A stretch of DNA of 64,000 bases from Halocatena marina (GCF_023276375.1 NZ_JALLPK010000001.1:1116001-1180000), one strand, 5' to 3'; positions 35,878 through 44,879 are shown, numbered from the stretch's first letter. The notes: a model not told the origin generated them from the sequence alone. Numbers and translations are program-made.

Positions 35878-36839
35878 TTGATGTCATTGATGGTGGCGTC
35901 TCAACAACCGTCCAAGATCTCGGTCGGTTCGGCCACTACCATATCGGAATGCCTCCTTCGGGAGCGATGGATCAGTTCTCTCACACGGTGGCAAACGCGC
36001 TCGTCGGTAACGAATCCGATGCTGCGACGCTCGAAATGACCTATGTTGGGGCAGATTTGCGGTTCGGCGCGGACTGTGTCATTGCTCTCGCAGGTGCACC
36101 CATGCCTGCCGAACTCGACGGTGGCGCTGTCCCGATGCACGAGGCGGTGCGTGTCGAGGCGGGACAGAAACTCGAAACAGAGTTCACGTCTGACGGTTCG
36201 CGCACCTATCTCGCAGTGAGCGGCGGTATCGATGTGCCGAAAGTGATGGGAAGCCGGTCGACGTATACGCTGGTTGGCATCGGTGGCTACGAGGGACGAA
36301 CACTGGAAGCCGGAGACGAACTAGCTATTGGTCAAAACGGAGCGAACCACAATGACATCGTCGGCAATAGCGCTCCCGAAGAGAACCTCCATGACTTCGA
36401 AGATAATGGGCTGAGAATTGTGATTGGACTCTGTGACTACCGGCTTACGGACGAAAGCAGAGACGAGCTCTGTGAGGTTGGCTGGACGGTAACTCCCGAA
36501 GCCGATCGGATCGGATACCGTTTGGACGGTCCTGAACTCGAATTTGTCGAGCGTGAACAACCCTTCGGTGCGGGAACTAACCCTTCGAACGTCGTCGATG
36601 TCGGATATCCGATCGGTTCGATACAACTCCCTCAAAAACCAATCATTCTGATGTGCGACGCCGTGACTGGTGGGGGCTATGCCACCGTCGGGACTGTGAT
36701 CAGCGCAGACCGAGATTTGCTTGCACAGCGACGGACACACGAAACTGTACGCTTTGATCCAGTAACCGTCGAGGAAGCTCTCGAAGCCCGCCAGACACGC
36801 CAAGAAGATCTGGACGCAATCCAGAATTCACTCGCGTAG
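35874..36839 (+). CDS. pxpC: 5-oxoprolinase subunit C / urea-carboxylase-type carboxyltransferase half (KipA family)
   Basis: The protein has 321 residues. The start IDVIDGGVSTTVQDLGRFGH, then GMPPSGAMDQFSHTVANALV and LAGAPMPAELDGG, are diagnostic of the biotin-dependent carboxyltransferase/allophanate hydrolase subunit 2 family. The C-terminal GGYATVGTVISADRDLLAQ is also conserved. It pairs with PxpB. Translational coupling with pxpB (ATGA overlap) supports a fixed complex. Confidence 0.92.
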   Translation: MIDVIDGGVSTTVQDLGRFGHYHIGMPPSGAMDQFSHTVANALVGNESDAATLEMTYVGADLRFGADCVIALAGAPMPAELDGGAVPMHEAVRVEAGQKLETEFTSDGSRTYLAVSGGIDVPKVMGSRSTYTLVGIGGYEGRTLEAGDELAIGQNGANHNDIVGNSAPEENLHDFEDNGLRIVIGLCDYRLTDESRDELCEVGWTVTPEADRIGYRLDGPELEFVEREQPFGAGTNPSNVVDVGYPIGSIQLPQKPIILMCDAVTGGGYATVGTVISADRDLLAQRRTHETVRFDPVTVEEALEARQTRQEDLDAIQNSLA

Positions 36840-36930
36840 TGTTCCAGCGACGATTGATTTGGAATGGTTAATGGTATATGTGTATCATTTTCAGAAGTGG
36901 GTCGATACTGGTAAGTAGCAAGACAACCTC

Positions 36931-37188
36931 ATGCATGGCATGGCGACGGAATACGTAGCAGCCCCGATGCCCGGTGTGTTTTACCGACGCACGGCCCCGG
37001 ATGAGCCTGCACTTGTCGAAGTCGGAGACGAAGTGAGCGAAGGCGACACGGTTGCACTCATCGGAGTAATGAAGAATTTTCACGACATTACTGTTCCCAG
37101 CGATGGCGTCGTGGCGGATATCCTAATCGAAAACGAGGCGGAGGTCGAGGCCGGACAAGACGTCATTGAGCTAACTATAGACGGCTGA
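36931..37188 (+). CDS. Biotin carrier protein (single biotinyl domain)
   Basis: The protein has 85 residues, just one biotinyl/lipoyl domain: YVAAPMPGVFYRRTAPDEP, then VEVGDEVSEGDTVALIGVMK, with the modified Lys in GVMKNFH, and the closing hairpin ADILIENEAEVEAGQDVIEL. The usual AMKM motif is replaced by VMKN, as in other carriers that travel with PxpB/PxpC. It lacks the Ala/Pro linker of acetyl-CoA carboxylase carriers. It would shuttle carboxyl groups from the biotin carboxylase to PxpB/PxpC. ATG 36940 is an alternative start. Confidence 0.85.
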   Translation: MHGMATEYVAAPMPGVFYRRTAPDEPALVEVGDEVSEGDTVALIGVMKNFHDITVPSDGVVADILIENEAEVEAGQDVIELTIDG

Positions 37189-37373
37189 ATCACCTATCGT
37201 CAACGACGCTCGGCACCCCAAGTCATAGCGAAGCACAACCGACGTAATCTACAACGCACCAGATGTGCGTCAATGAACGAAAATTCACACACTGTCAAAA
37301 GCAGCCGTAAATAAAGAAGTCAGTGAATGGAATACAGATTTTCCATACTAAATTGATATAGTTGGGGACAATC

Positions 37374-37380
37374 TTTTTAT
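37374..37380 (+). promoter_or_regulatory. TATA-like box ahead of the molybdenum hydroxylase genes
   Basis: TTTTTAT about 95 nt before ATG 37474 suggests a separate promoter for coxS-coxL-coxM. A GGAGGT ribosome-binding site stands at 37461-37466, 7 nt before that ATG, consistent with a leadered transcript. Confidence 0.4.
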
Positions 37381-37473
37381 TGAGGTACGATGTTGGGAGA
37401 ATATAGGAATAGTTCATGATGAAACTGACCGTTGTACCTATCGACACCTCATCCGCTGCTGGAGGTCCAATCG

Positions 37474-37950
37474 ATGGCTGAAAATGATATATCGCTGATC
37501 GTAAATGGAACCGAGCACGAACTGACCGTCGAGCCGCGGACATTACTTGTCACGGCACTCCGAGAGGAACTCGGGTACACTGGCGCGAACGTCGGGTGTG
37601 ATACTGCACGGTGCGGTGCGTGTACCGTTCGGTTAGATGGAGATGCGATCAAGTCCTGTCTGCGCTTTGCCGTTCAGGTCGATGGTGCGGAGGTCGAGAC
37701 AGTCGAGGGACTTGGAGAACACGGCGACCTTACACCGCTTCAAGAGTGTTTTCAGGAGCACCACAGTCTCCAGTGTGGCTTTTGCACACCGGGAATGCTC
37801 ATGACAGCGGATACGTTCCTACAGGACGCAGAGGCTCCATCGCGCGAGGAGATACGTGAAGCGATCGAAGGGAATCTCTGTCGGTGCACCGGCTATCACA
37901 ACATCGTCGACGCAATCGAAGACACGGCCAATCGACTGGGTGAACGCTAA
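37474..37950 (+). CDS. coxS: Molybdenum hydroxylase small subunit, two [2Fe-2S] clusters
   Basis: The protein has 158 residues from ATG 37474, chosen for the GGAGGT site 7 nt upstream. A plant-type ferredoxin domain carries GCDTARCGACTVRLDG, and the C-terminal four-helix domain carries CGFCTPGM and LCRCTGYHN. It passes electrons from the molybdenum site to FAD. The stop overlaps the large-subunit start (TAATG). Confidence 0.92.
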   Translation: MAENDISLIVNGTEHELTVEPRTLLVTALREELGYTGANVGCDTARCGACTVRLDGDAIKSCLRFAVQVDGAEVETVEGLGEHGDLTPLQECFQEHHSLQCGFCTPGMLMTADTFLQDAEAPSREEIREAIEGNLCRCTGYHNIVDAIEDTANRLGER

Positions 37951-40331
37951 TGAGTGGGGCAGAATCAGAGCGCGAGGAGCCAGACGTCGAGGGGGTATTC
38001 GGTGCTGGCATCAAACGGGACGAGGACCTCCCGCTGCTGCTGGGTGAGGGAACCTACACGGACGATATCTCTCTTCCCGGAATGACATACCTTGCGATCA
38101 AACGCTCAGATCACGCTCACGCGCGAATCGTCGATATAGACACGAGCGAGGCCGAGTCGAAGGCGGATGTGGTAGCGGTGTACACCGGTGACGATGTCGA
38201 GGCAAGCGGCGTTCCAAACACCATCCCGACGGCTTGGGATCTCCCCGGTCTCGTTCAACCACAGTACCGTATGCTTGCTATCGACAAGGTTCGTCACGAA
38301 GGAGATGGTGTCGCCGCAGTCGTTGCCGAAACACCGCAGGCGGCCCACGAGGCCCGCAAAAGGATTCACGTCGAGTACGAAGAACTCGAAGCTGTTACTG
38401 ACCCGGTTACGGCTGTCGAGCGTGACATACCACAGATTCACGAAGAAAGCGATGACAACATTGCATTCGACTTCGAACTCGGGGACGCAGACGCGGTCAA
38501 TGAGTCGTTCTCTGCCGCCGATCGCACAGCATCGGTGACTCTTCGCCAGCCCCGTCTGATTCCGAACGCGATAGAACCGCGGGCGGCCGTTGCCGACTGG
38601 AACGATTCGACCCAGAAACTGCGCCTCTGGATGACGAGTCAAAATCCACATCTTCACCGAATGTTGCTTTCGGCGGGCACACTCGGCATTCCGGAAAACA
38701 ACATTCGGGTTATTGCGCCCGAAGTTGGCGGCGGCTTCGGCAGTAAGATCTATCACTACCCAGACGAGGCTATCACCGCCTGGTGTTCGATGCAACTCGG
38801 ACGACCAGTCAAGTGGCGAGCGAGCCGTTCCGAGGGGTACCTGACCGATTGTCACGGCCGCGATCACGTCACGGACGCCGAAATCGCCATCGATAACGAT
38901 GGGACGATACAGGGTGTCCGTGTCGAAACTCACGCCGGACTCGGTGCACACCTTTCACAGTTCGGTACCGCAACGCCATCGTATCTGTATGCGACCGTCC
39001 TCTCCGGTCAATACACGATCCCAGCGATTCACTGTCGCGTCATCGGCGCGTTTACCACCACAACGCCTGTCGACGCCTACCGTGGGGCTGGTCGTGCAGA
39101 GGGGATCTATGTCATCGAACGGCTCATGGATGTAGCAGCGCGTGAACTCGGAATGGATCCCACCGAAATTCGACGGAAGAACCTCATACCAGCCGACGAA
39201 TTCCCTTACGAGAGTGCTGCAGCCCTCGTTTATGATAGTGGCGAATACGAGCGTGCAATGGAGACGGCCCTCGAGCACGTCGATTATGAAACTCTTCGTG
39301 AGCAGCAGCAGACGCTTCGAGAAGAGGGCCGATATCTCGGTATTGGCGTTGCCAATTTCATCGAGTCGGCCGGGCTATCCCCATCGGGACTTGCAGGGCA
39401 GCTTGGTGCACAGGCAGGCGGATGGGAGAGTTCCATCGTCCGTTTCGACTCGACAGGCAGCGTAACCGTTCTCGCTGGGACAGCTGATCAAGGACAAGGT
39501 CATCGCACGACGTACGCACAAATTGCTGCCGAGGAACTCGGGATTTCGGTGGACGACGTCGAGGTTGTAGAAGGTGACACCGACCGGATTCCACAGGGAA
39601 TGGGGACGTATGGGAGCCGGAGCGCCTCGGTTGGTGGCGGTTCCATCGCTCGTGGTGCCCGCGACGTGCGCGAGAAAGCCCGCCGGATTGCTGCCCACCA
39701 ACTTGAGGCGAGTGTCGACGATATCGAGTTCGAAGACGGAGAATTTTACGTCGCTGGCGCATCTGACCGGTCGCTTCACATTCAGGCGATCGCCCACGAG
39801 GCGTATCTCGGGCACGATCTGCCCGAAGAGATGGATCCCGGACTTGAAGCGACGAACTTCTACGATCCGGAGAATTTCACCTACCCGTTCGGGACGCACG
39901 TTGCTGTCGTCGAGATCGATCCCGAAACGGGTGCAATCACCATCGAGCGATACGTTGCTGTCGACGATTGTGGTGAAATTATCAATCCAACGATCGTTGA
40001 AGGGCAGGTTCATGGTGGTATCGCACAGGGGATCGGCGCGGCGCTGTACGAGGGGGCTGCCTACGACGAAGATGGTCATCTCCAAACTCGCCGAATGGAC
40101 GAGTACGCCGTCCCACACGCGACGTATCTCCCTGACTTTGAGACGGACTCCACGGTCACACCCAGTCCTCACAATCCGATTGGCGTGAAAGGCGTCGGCG
40201 AGTCAGCGACTATCGCGGCAGCGCCGGCCGTCGTCGCAGCTGTCACAGACGCGCTCGAACCGTTCGATGTCGATCATCTCGACATGCCTGTGACGCCGGA
40301 AACAGTCTGGCGGGCAATGGAGGAGGAGTAA
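37950..40331 (+). CDS. coxL: Molybdenum hydroxylase large subunit (xanthine dehydrogenase/aldehyde oxidoreductase family)
   Basis: The protein has 793 residues. It contains VEGVFGAGIKRDEDLPLLLG at the start, the molybdopterin-binding EVGGGFGSKIYHY, AYRGAGRAEGIYVIERLMD, GQGHRTTYAQIAAEELGI and the catalytic Glu in GVKGVGESATIAAAPAV. The active-site loop reads AYRGAGR, not the AYRCSFR of true CO dehydrogenase, so it hydroxylates an N-heterocycle, purine or aldehyde. Between biotin carrier and pxpA, a ring hydroxylation that makes a lactam is attractive (inference). Confidence 0.92.
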   Translation: MSGAESEREEPDVEGVFGAGIKRDEDLPLLLGEGTYTDDISLPGMTYLAIKRSDHAHARIVDIDTSEAESKADVVAVYTGDDVEASGVPNTIPTAWDLPGLVQPQYRMLAIDKVRHEGDGVAAVVAETPQAAHEARKRIHVEYEELEAVTDPVTAVERDIPQIHEESDDNIAFDFELGDADAVNESFSAADRTASVTLRQPRLIPNAIEPRAAVADWNDSTQKLRLWMTSQNPHLHRMLLSAGTLGIPENNIRVIAPEVGGGFGSKIYHYPDEAITAWCSMQLGRPVKWRASRSEGYLTDCHGRDHVTDAEIAIDNDGTIQGVRVETHAGLGAHLSQFGTATPSYLYATVLSGQYTIPAIHCRVIGAFTTTTPVDAYRGAGRAEGIYVIERLMDVAARELGMDPTEIRRKNLIPADEFPYESAAALVYDSGEYERAMETALEHVDYETLREQQQTLREEGRYLGIGVANFIESAGLSPSGLAGQLGAQAGGWESSIVRFDSTGSVTVLAGTADQGQGHRTTYAQIAAEELGISVDDVEVVEGDTDRIPQGMGTYGSRSASVGGGSIARGARDVREKARRIAAHQLEASVDDIEFEDGEFYVAGASDRSLHIQAIAHEAYLGHDLPEEMDPGLEATNFYDPENFTYPFGTHVAVVEIDPETGAITIERYVAVDDCGEIINPTIVEGQVHGGIAQGIGAALYEGAAYDEDGHLQTRRMDEYAVPHATYLPDFETDSTVTPSPHNPIGVKGVGESATIAAAPAVVAAVTDALEPFDVDHLDMPVTPETVWRAMEEE

Positions 40332-41188
40332 TGTACACGAACGATTTCGAATACTACTGCGCTGAGAGCACTGACGAGGCGATCGAGTTGTTGACCAACC
40401 ACGATGGAGCCGAACTCATCGCAGGTTCGCACGGATTGCTCCCTCGAATGCGTACTGGCGAGGAGGAACCACCAGTACTCGTGGATATCAACGCTCTGGA
40501 CGAGCTCTCACTCATTGAGCGGGCTGACGGAGAACTCTCCATCGGTGCACTCGCCACTCATGCCGAGATTAGCGCATCCGAGATGATTCGAGAGGACGCG
40601 CCGGCGCTTTCGGATGCTGCCAGCGAGGTGGGTGATGTGCAAGTGCGAAATGGGGGGACTATTGGCGGTAATCTCGCTCATGGTGATGCTCGGACCGATC
40701 ACCCTGCTGCCGTGCTCGCACTCGGTGGTTCACTCTCTGTTCACGGACCGGACGGAGAACGGTTGATCAACGCTGACGATCTCTTCGAAGGTCACTTTGA
40801 AACCGCCATCAGCGACCACGAGATCGTAACCGAACTCCGAATTCCGATAGATGAAAACACTACAAGCACGTATCTCAAGCGACGTAACCCTGTCTCCGGC
40901 TATCCCCTAGTAGGCGTTGCGGTGTGGCTGCAAACCGACAGCGATTCGATCGAAAACGCCCGGATCGCGGCAACCGGTTCTCTTTCCCATCCCACTCGCC
41001 TCCACTCTGTCGAAGACGAACTCAACGATACGACAATTGACGAGGAGACGGTTGCTACCGCAGCAGATCGAGCAGCGGAATCCTTTGATGAAACCGATTT
41101 CCGTTCAGATATGCGAGCATCACCTGCGTACTGCAGCCATCTGCTCTCGGTCTATACCGAGAGAGCGCTTCGGACTGTGCTGGATTAG
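40331..41188 (+). CDS. coxM: Molybdenum hydroxylase FAD subunit
   Basis: The protein has 285 residues of the FAD-binding CoxM/XdhB type. The pyrophosphate loops are ELIAGSHGLLPRMR (near 32-45) and GGTIGGNLAHGDARTDHP (near 112-129). TYLKRRNPVSGYPLVGVAVW and the C-terminal CO_deh_flav domain follow. It transfers electrons from the iron-sulfur subunit to an acceptor. The start overlaps the large-subunit stop by 1 nt, as in the classic S-L-M three-subunit operons, though the order here is S-L-M rather than M-S-L. Confidence 0.92.
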   Translation: MYTNDFEYYCAESTDEAIELLTNHDGAELIAGSHGLLPRMRTGEEEPPVLVDINALDELSLIERADGELSIGALATHAEISASEMIREDAPALSDAASEVGDVQVRNGGTIGGNLAHGDARTDHPAAVLALGGSLSVHGPDGERLINADDLFEGHFETAISDHEIVTELRIPIDENTTSTYLKRRNPVSGYPLVGVAVWLQTDSDSIENARIAATGSLSHPTRLHSVEDELNDTTIDEETVATAADRAAESFDETDFRSDMRASPAYCSHLLSVYTERALRTVLD

Positions 41189-41268
41189 ACCGAGCGTTGA
41201 TCTGGAATTAGACAACAAACGATTAGCAGCCTCACAAGATACAAGACAACCGCTGCGAACCATATCAT

Positions 41269-42033
41269 ATGGTAGCAATAGACATCAACTGTGACATGGG
41301 TGAGAGCTTCGGCAACTACTCAATGGGGAGAGACGATGCAGTGATGCCCTTTATCACCTCTGCCAACGTGGCGGGGGGCTTGCACGCCGGTGACCCACAC
41401 GTGATGCGCGAGACAGTCGCGCTCGCTACGGAGTACGATGTTGGTATCGGCATTCATCCTGGATTGCCAGATATGATGGGCTTTGGACGACGGACAATGG
41501 ATGCTACGCCGGAAGAGGTACGCGATTACGTCGTGTATCAACTGGGTGCACTCATGGGGTTCGCCGAGTGGATGTCGGTTGACGTTCAGCACGTCAAGCC
41601 ACACGGGGCGATGTACTCGATGCTCTCAACGAGCGAAGCTCACGCTCGGGCCGTCATGGAGGCCGTCCTTGAGGTCAACCCCGACCTTATCTATCTGGCA
41701 ACAGATATGAACATCTACGAGATCGCACAGGAGTACGACGCTTTGGACGCGGTGTTCGAGGGATACGTCGATCTCGATTATCGGTCTGATCGCACCTTAA
41801 TCGTCGAGAAAGAGAAAGCAGCACCTGATCCCGAACTAGTAGCTGATAGGTTCGTCAGCATCGCAACGCGTGGTGAAGTCGAAGCGACCGACGGAACAAT
41901 GATCGACGTTCCTGCCGATAGCATCTGTATCCATGGTGATGCGTCGAACGCTGTCGAAGTCCTCGAAACGATCCACGAGCGTATCGAGAGCGAAAACATC
42001 GAACTAACTCGTCTCGACGAACTGGTTGCCTGA
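41269..42033 (+). CDS. pxpA: 5-oxoprolinase subunit A (LamB/YcsF family)
   Basis: The protein has 254 residues with the full family signature: DINCDMGESFGNYSMG, ITSANVAGGLHAGDPHVM, the strand GIHPGLPDMMGFGRR and VKPHGAMYSMLSTSE. It joins PxpB and PxpC to open 5-oxoproline with ATP, giving glutamate. It begins 80 nt after coxM and is the last gene of the run, so all three Pxp subunits are present but split by the molybdenum hydroxylase operon. Confidence 0.93.
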   Translation: MVAIDINCDMGESFGNYSMGRDDAVMPFITSANVAGGLHAGDPHVMRETVALATEYDVGIGIHPGLPDMMGFGRRTMDATPEEVRDYVVYQLGALMGFAEWMSVDVQHVKPHGAMYSMLSTSEAHARAVMEAVLEVNPDLIYLATDMNIYEIAQEYDALDAVFEGYVDLDYRSDRTLIVEKEKAAPDPELVADRFVSIATRGEVEATDGTMIDVPADSICIHGDASNAVEVLETIHERIESENIELTRLDELVA

Positions 42034-42108
42034 ACGTCTATACCTGTTTGCTGTCATAGAACGAGAACTGCCACATTCTTGTTCGTCGATGATTAACGAG
42101 AGACCGAT

Positions 42109-42294
42109 TCAGACGTTCGAATCGCTCCTCTCGTCGAAGTGAATATATTCAGATGAGGTGTTATAGACCGTACGCTCGTAGACGAGCGTGATGCTATGCA
42201 ACCTATGCGGCAATCCGTCGAAGAGAACAAAAGCGCACTGGCTGTACTCGACAGTCGAACGCTCGGCCTCCTCGGTGAAGGCGCACTGCCCCAT
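42109..42294 (-). CDS. Doubtful small protein
   Basis: This 61-codon minus-strand frame starts MGQCAFTEEAERSTVEYSQ and ends EYIHFDERSDSNV. Composition looks plausible, with two QCAF units (residues 3-6 and 20-23), but no family is recognised. It occupies the 275-bp spacer between pxpA and the SnoaL-like gene, divergent from the latter. Confidence 0.3.
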   Translation of the reverse strand: MGQCAFTEEAERSTVEYSQCAFVLFDGLPHRLHSITLVYERTVYNTSSEYIHFDERSDSNV

Positions 42295-42308
42295 TAGAGC
42301 GAGATAGA

Positions 42309-42788
42309 ATGAGTAACGAGCCAACTGATCAGAGCCGAAAGCTACTCGATCGCCCGACGGCTCAGCAGTCCCCAACAAATGAGCAGGCCGTAACCCAGAT
42401 TGAGGAGCGCTTCGTAACGCTCGAAACCGGATTCAATCAGAACGACCCTACGATGCTCGATCGCCTGTTCACCGCCGATGCGGTTGTGGTCGTTCCCGAT
42501 GGAACCGTGGTGCGAGGATGGGAGGAGATCTACGCCTACCACACGGCGCGGTTAGAGAGCCCTGCTAATAACTGGCATACAAACTATTCGATCCCCATAA
42601 TTATGTTCCCGAATGAGGATATTGCTGTCGTGCATACACGCCAGACCACGACAACCCCAGAGCGGACATTCACCAATCACGGCACTTCTGTGATGATCGA
42701 GACGGATGATGAGTGGTGGATCTGTGCTATGCAAAACACCAATGTGGTCGACAGGAGTCCGGAAGACGGGAGAGGTGACCCGGGCTGA
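42309..42788 (+). CDS. SnoaL-like/NTF2-fold protein
   Basis: The protein has 159 residues. A 30-residue polar N-terminus precedes an NTF2-fold domain: ERFVTLETGFNQNDPTMLDR, LFTADAVVVVPDGTVVRGWE and a beta sheet ending SVMIETDDEWWICAMQNTNV. The domain resembles AtzH/DUF3225 and DUF4440 proteins, which either are small cyclases or hydrolases or act as partner subunits of amidases. Its place after the oxoprolinase cluster would fit an accessory to amide hydrolysis. The function is not settled. Confidence 0.75.
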   Translation: MSNEPTDQSRKLLDRPTAQQSPTNEQAVTQIEERFVTLETGFNQNDPTMLDRLFTADAVVVVPDGTVVRGWEEIYAYHTARLESPANNWHTNYSIPIIMFPNEDIAVVHTRQTTTTPERTFTNHGTSVMIETDDEWWICAMQNTNVVDRSPEDGRGDPG

Positions 42789-42985
42789 ACGCACACTGCT
42801 CTCTCGTCCAGTATCAGCAGGTGTTGACAGCGTGCACATCGATGACGTCGACGTACGTGTGTGCGACTACAGACGTTACAGAGTCAGTTGTTTTCTTATT
42901 TTCAGTCGATAATTCGAATTCGACGCGCTCATTTCAGGGCGAATGACTGTACGAAAAGTATTTGTTTTACGTGTCTGTGGGTTTC

Positions 42986-43765
42986 TCAACGATCTTTGAG
43001 GGCTTCGGCTGCGTTGTCTTGGGGTTCGTATTCAAGTGATCGGAGCGTGTGCGTCAGCGCAAGGCACCGTTCGTCGTTTTGAGAGATGGCATGGACGGTG
43101 AGTGGGTTCTGCGGGATCGGTGCCGTAGCGGCAGCAAACATGGCTGCTCGACAGTCCCGGAGACTCAGCCACATCGCACGTGCAAAGCGGGCATTCGCCT
43201 TTGGGAAGGGATTCTCCGACTGTTGTGTCTCGTGGAGTTTTTCCTCTGACATCAACCATCCGATCCGAACGTTGACGGCCTCGATATCGTATCGTCGGGC
43301 GTAGTAGTTACCGATCGCCTCCCCTGCAACTTTCGTAATCCCGTAGCACGAATCTGGATGCGGTGGGTCGTCGTGGTCGATCACCGGGGCGTCTGATGCC
43401 AGCGTTTCTGGTTCTGTCGGATCAACAGTCTCCATCCCGTTCACCGCATGATTCGAACTAGCGTACACGACACGGTCGAGATTGTTTCTCACAGCCGCGT
43501 AGTACGCATTGTATACGCCGTTGATATTCACCTCGTACAGATCGTCCCACTCCGCGTACGGTGATGGGTTTGCTGCAAGATGGATCAGTACATCGATATC
43601 GGAAATCGCATCGACGAATGCGTCTCGATCCATGACATCGAAAACGGTACTGTCCATATCATCGTGATCACGGTGAGTGAACAGCGTCAAATCCTCGTTG
43701 TCGAACGCAGTTGAAAGTTCTTTTCCGACGTTACCAGCGGCACCCGTGATTCCAATGTGAACCAT
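42986..43765 (-). CDS. NAD-dependent sugar dehydrogenase, extended SDR (Azf-like)
   Basis: The protein has 259 residues. The Rossmann loop GITGAAGNVGKEL is at residues 4-16. VVYASSNHAVNGMET, then the catalytic YGITK pair, then VNVRIGWLMSEE and the FARAMWLSLRDC helix match the uronate dehydrogenase / haloarchaeal NAD-dependent glucose-6-phosphate dehydrogenase (Azf) group. A 6-phosphogluconate dehydrogenase lies 2.6 kb away, which supports a hexose-phosphate role, but a uronate or aldose substrate cannot be excluded. The gene is monocistronic. Confidence 0.75.
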   Translation of the reverse strand: MVHIGITGAAGNVGKELSTAFDNEDLTLFTHRDHDDMDSTVFDVMDRDAFVDAISDIDVLIHLAANPSPYAEWDDLYEVNINGVYNAYYAAVRNNLDRVVYASSNHAVNGMETVDPTEPETLASDAPVIDHDDPPHPDSCYGITKVAGEAIGNYYARRYDIEAVNVRIGWLMSEEKLHETQQSENPFPKANARFARAMWLSLRDCRAAMFAAATAPIPQNPLTVHAISQNDERCLALTHTLRSLEYEPQDNAAEALKDR

Positions 43766-44137
43766 ACGTAATCATCGACGAGGACATACATAAAAGATCA
43801 TTAATGATTTCGGCAGAGTGGGACACATTATCAATACAGGACCGACATTCATCTAACACAGTGGGGTTTGGTTGGTGAAGAACGACGCTCAATTTCGGAG
43901 ATACTGCTGCTCGAGAAGTCAGCGTGCTCACCCTGTTGGATGTCACAGTAATGCTGTTTATTTATTGAAATCATTCTACCACAAACCTATGTCGATGCTC
44001 TCCCTTCTAGATCACTGTCTGGGTCAAGTATCAATCGTAACTGAGTAGCAAATCGCGTTGATCCCTAATCGAATGCCGATCGCAATTCCCGTTGACAGTC
44101 CACCGAACTGCTCCAGCCGATACCAGTCTCAAAGCCC
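43766..44137. other. Spacer without a supported gene
   Basis: 372 bases with no supported gene or RNA. Confidence 0.4.
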
Positions 44138-44545
44138 ATGAATCCACGAAAGCGACTCGGTCAAAATCTGATTGCTGAATCGAAAGCATACGGCTATACA
44201 CTCACCATTTGGGGCAGTGGGGTGATCCTGTTTCATCACTATGGAACGCCCGGTATTCTCCATATCCTCTCGTATGTTGGCGGTGCCCTCGTCGCGTTTG
44301 CCATTCTCGCATTCATCGCATTTGACGCGTTGTTCAGCGACGTTGACAAGGAAAAACGCCCTCGGCTGATCGCCATGTCTATGATTCACATATTTGCATC
44401 GTTTGGGAATCTCCTCGTGAGCCACATCGTCGTCGTTGCTGCAGTTGCGCTTACGATACCAACCCTTCCGACTTTTCTTCTTATCGGATTCCAAGCCACT
44501 TTCACCTATAATATTCTCCTCCTCGTAGAGGAAGGTCTCGAGTGA
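44138..44545 (+). CDS. Four-helix integral membrane protein of unknown function
   Basis: The protein has 135 residues and four membrane segments (about 20-36, 40-65, 80-103 and 108-128). A short basic N-terminus (MNPRKRLGQNLIAESKAYGY) and an acidic loop SDVDKEKRPRLIAMSMIH separate them. Repeated features such as YGYTLTIWGSGVILFHHYG and IFASFGNLLVSHIVVVA suggest a small transporter or sensor, but no family was recognised. Confidence 0.65.
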   Translation: MNPRKRLGQNLIAESKAYGYTLTIWGSGVILFHHYGTPGILHILSYVGGALVAFAILAFIAFDALFSDVDKEKRPRLIAMSMIHIFASFGNLLVSHIVVVAAVALTIPTLPTFLLIGFQATFTYNILLLVEEGLE

Positions 44546-44879
44546 TTGGTAAACGTAGTGAGTCTCTCGTAGATCTGCTTTCGTGTTCAGTGTTGGCCCT
44601 TCTCCATTGACTACTGACGAGCTGTCTGTCTGCTCGTTGAACGGCTCGATCGGCATCTCATCGAGAAGCCGAGCTGTTTTGTAATGGCATAAGCGTGTTG
44701 CTGTAAATTACAAGCATACGCTTGTAATGGATTGCGTTGGTGTGTCACGGATGTCTATGTTCGAGAGATGTTACTTTCAAAGCAATCGAATCGTTCACGG
44801 TGGTACTTACCGCTCTCCAATTCGAAATTCGGCATGTCAGAGATCGATGCATGGAATGTACTCCGAGTGGTGAGGACCA
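44546..44879. other. Spacer holding the second dyad
   Basis: 334 bases without a supported gene. It contains the palindrome at 44708-44727. ATG 44726 just after it opens a 48-codon frame (starts MDCVGVSRMSMFERCYF) of no recognised similarity. Confidence 0.4.
44708..44727. repeat. Inverted repeat TTACAAGC-ATAC-GCTTGTAA, copy 2
   Basis: A perfect 8-bp dyad with a 4-nt ATAC spacer, followed by TGG. It differs from the copy at 4374-4393 at a single base. Confidence 0.55.

Noticed and set aside
37950..40331. Carbon monoxide dehydrogenase
   Set aside because: The active-site loop is AYRGAGR instead of AYRCSFR, so only the broader hydroxylase family is supported.
42112..42130. GTTCGAATC as a tRNA T-loop
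   Set aside because: No flanking 5-bp stem, anticodon arm or acceptor pairing could be drawn.
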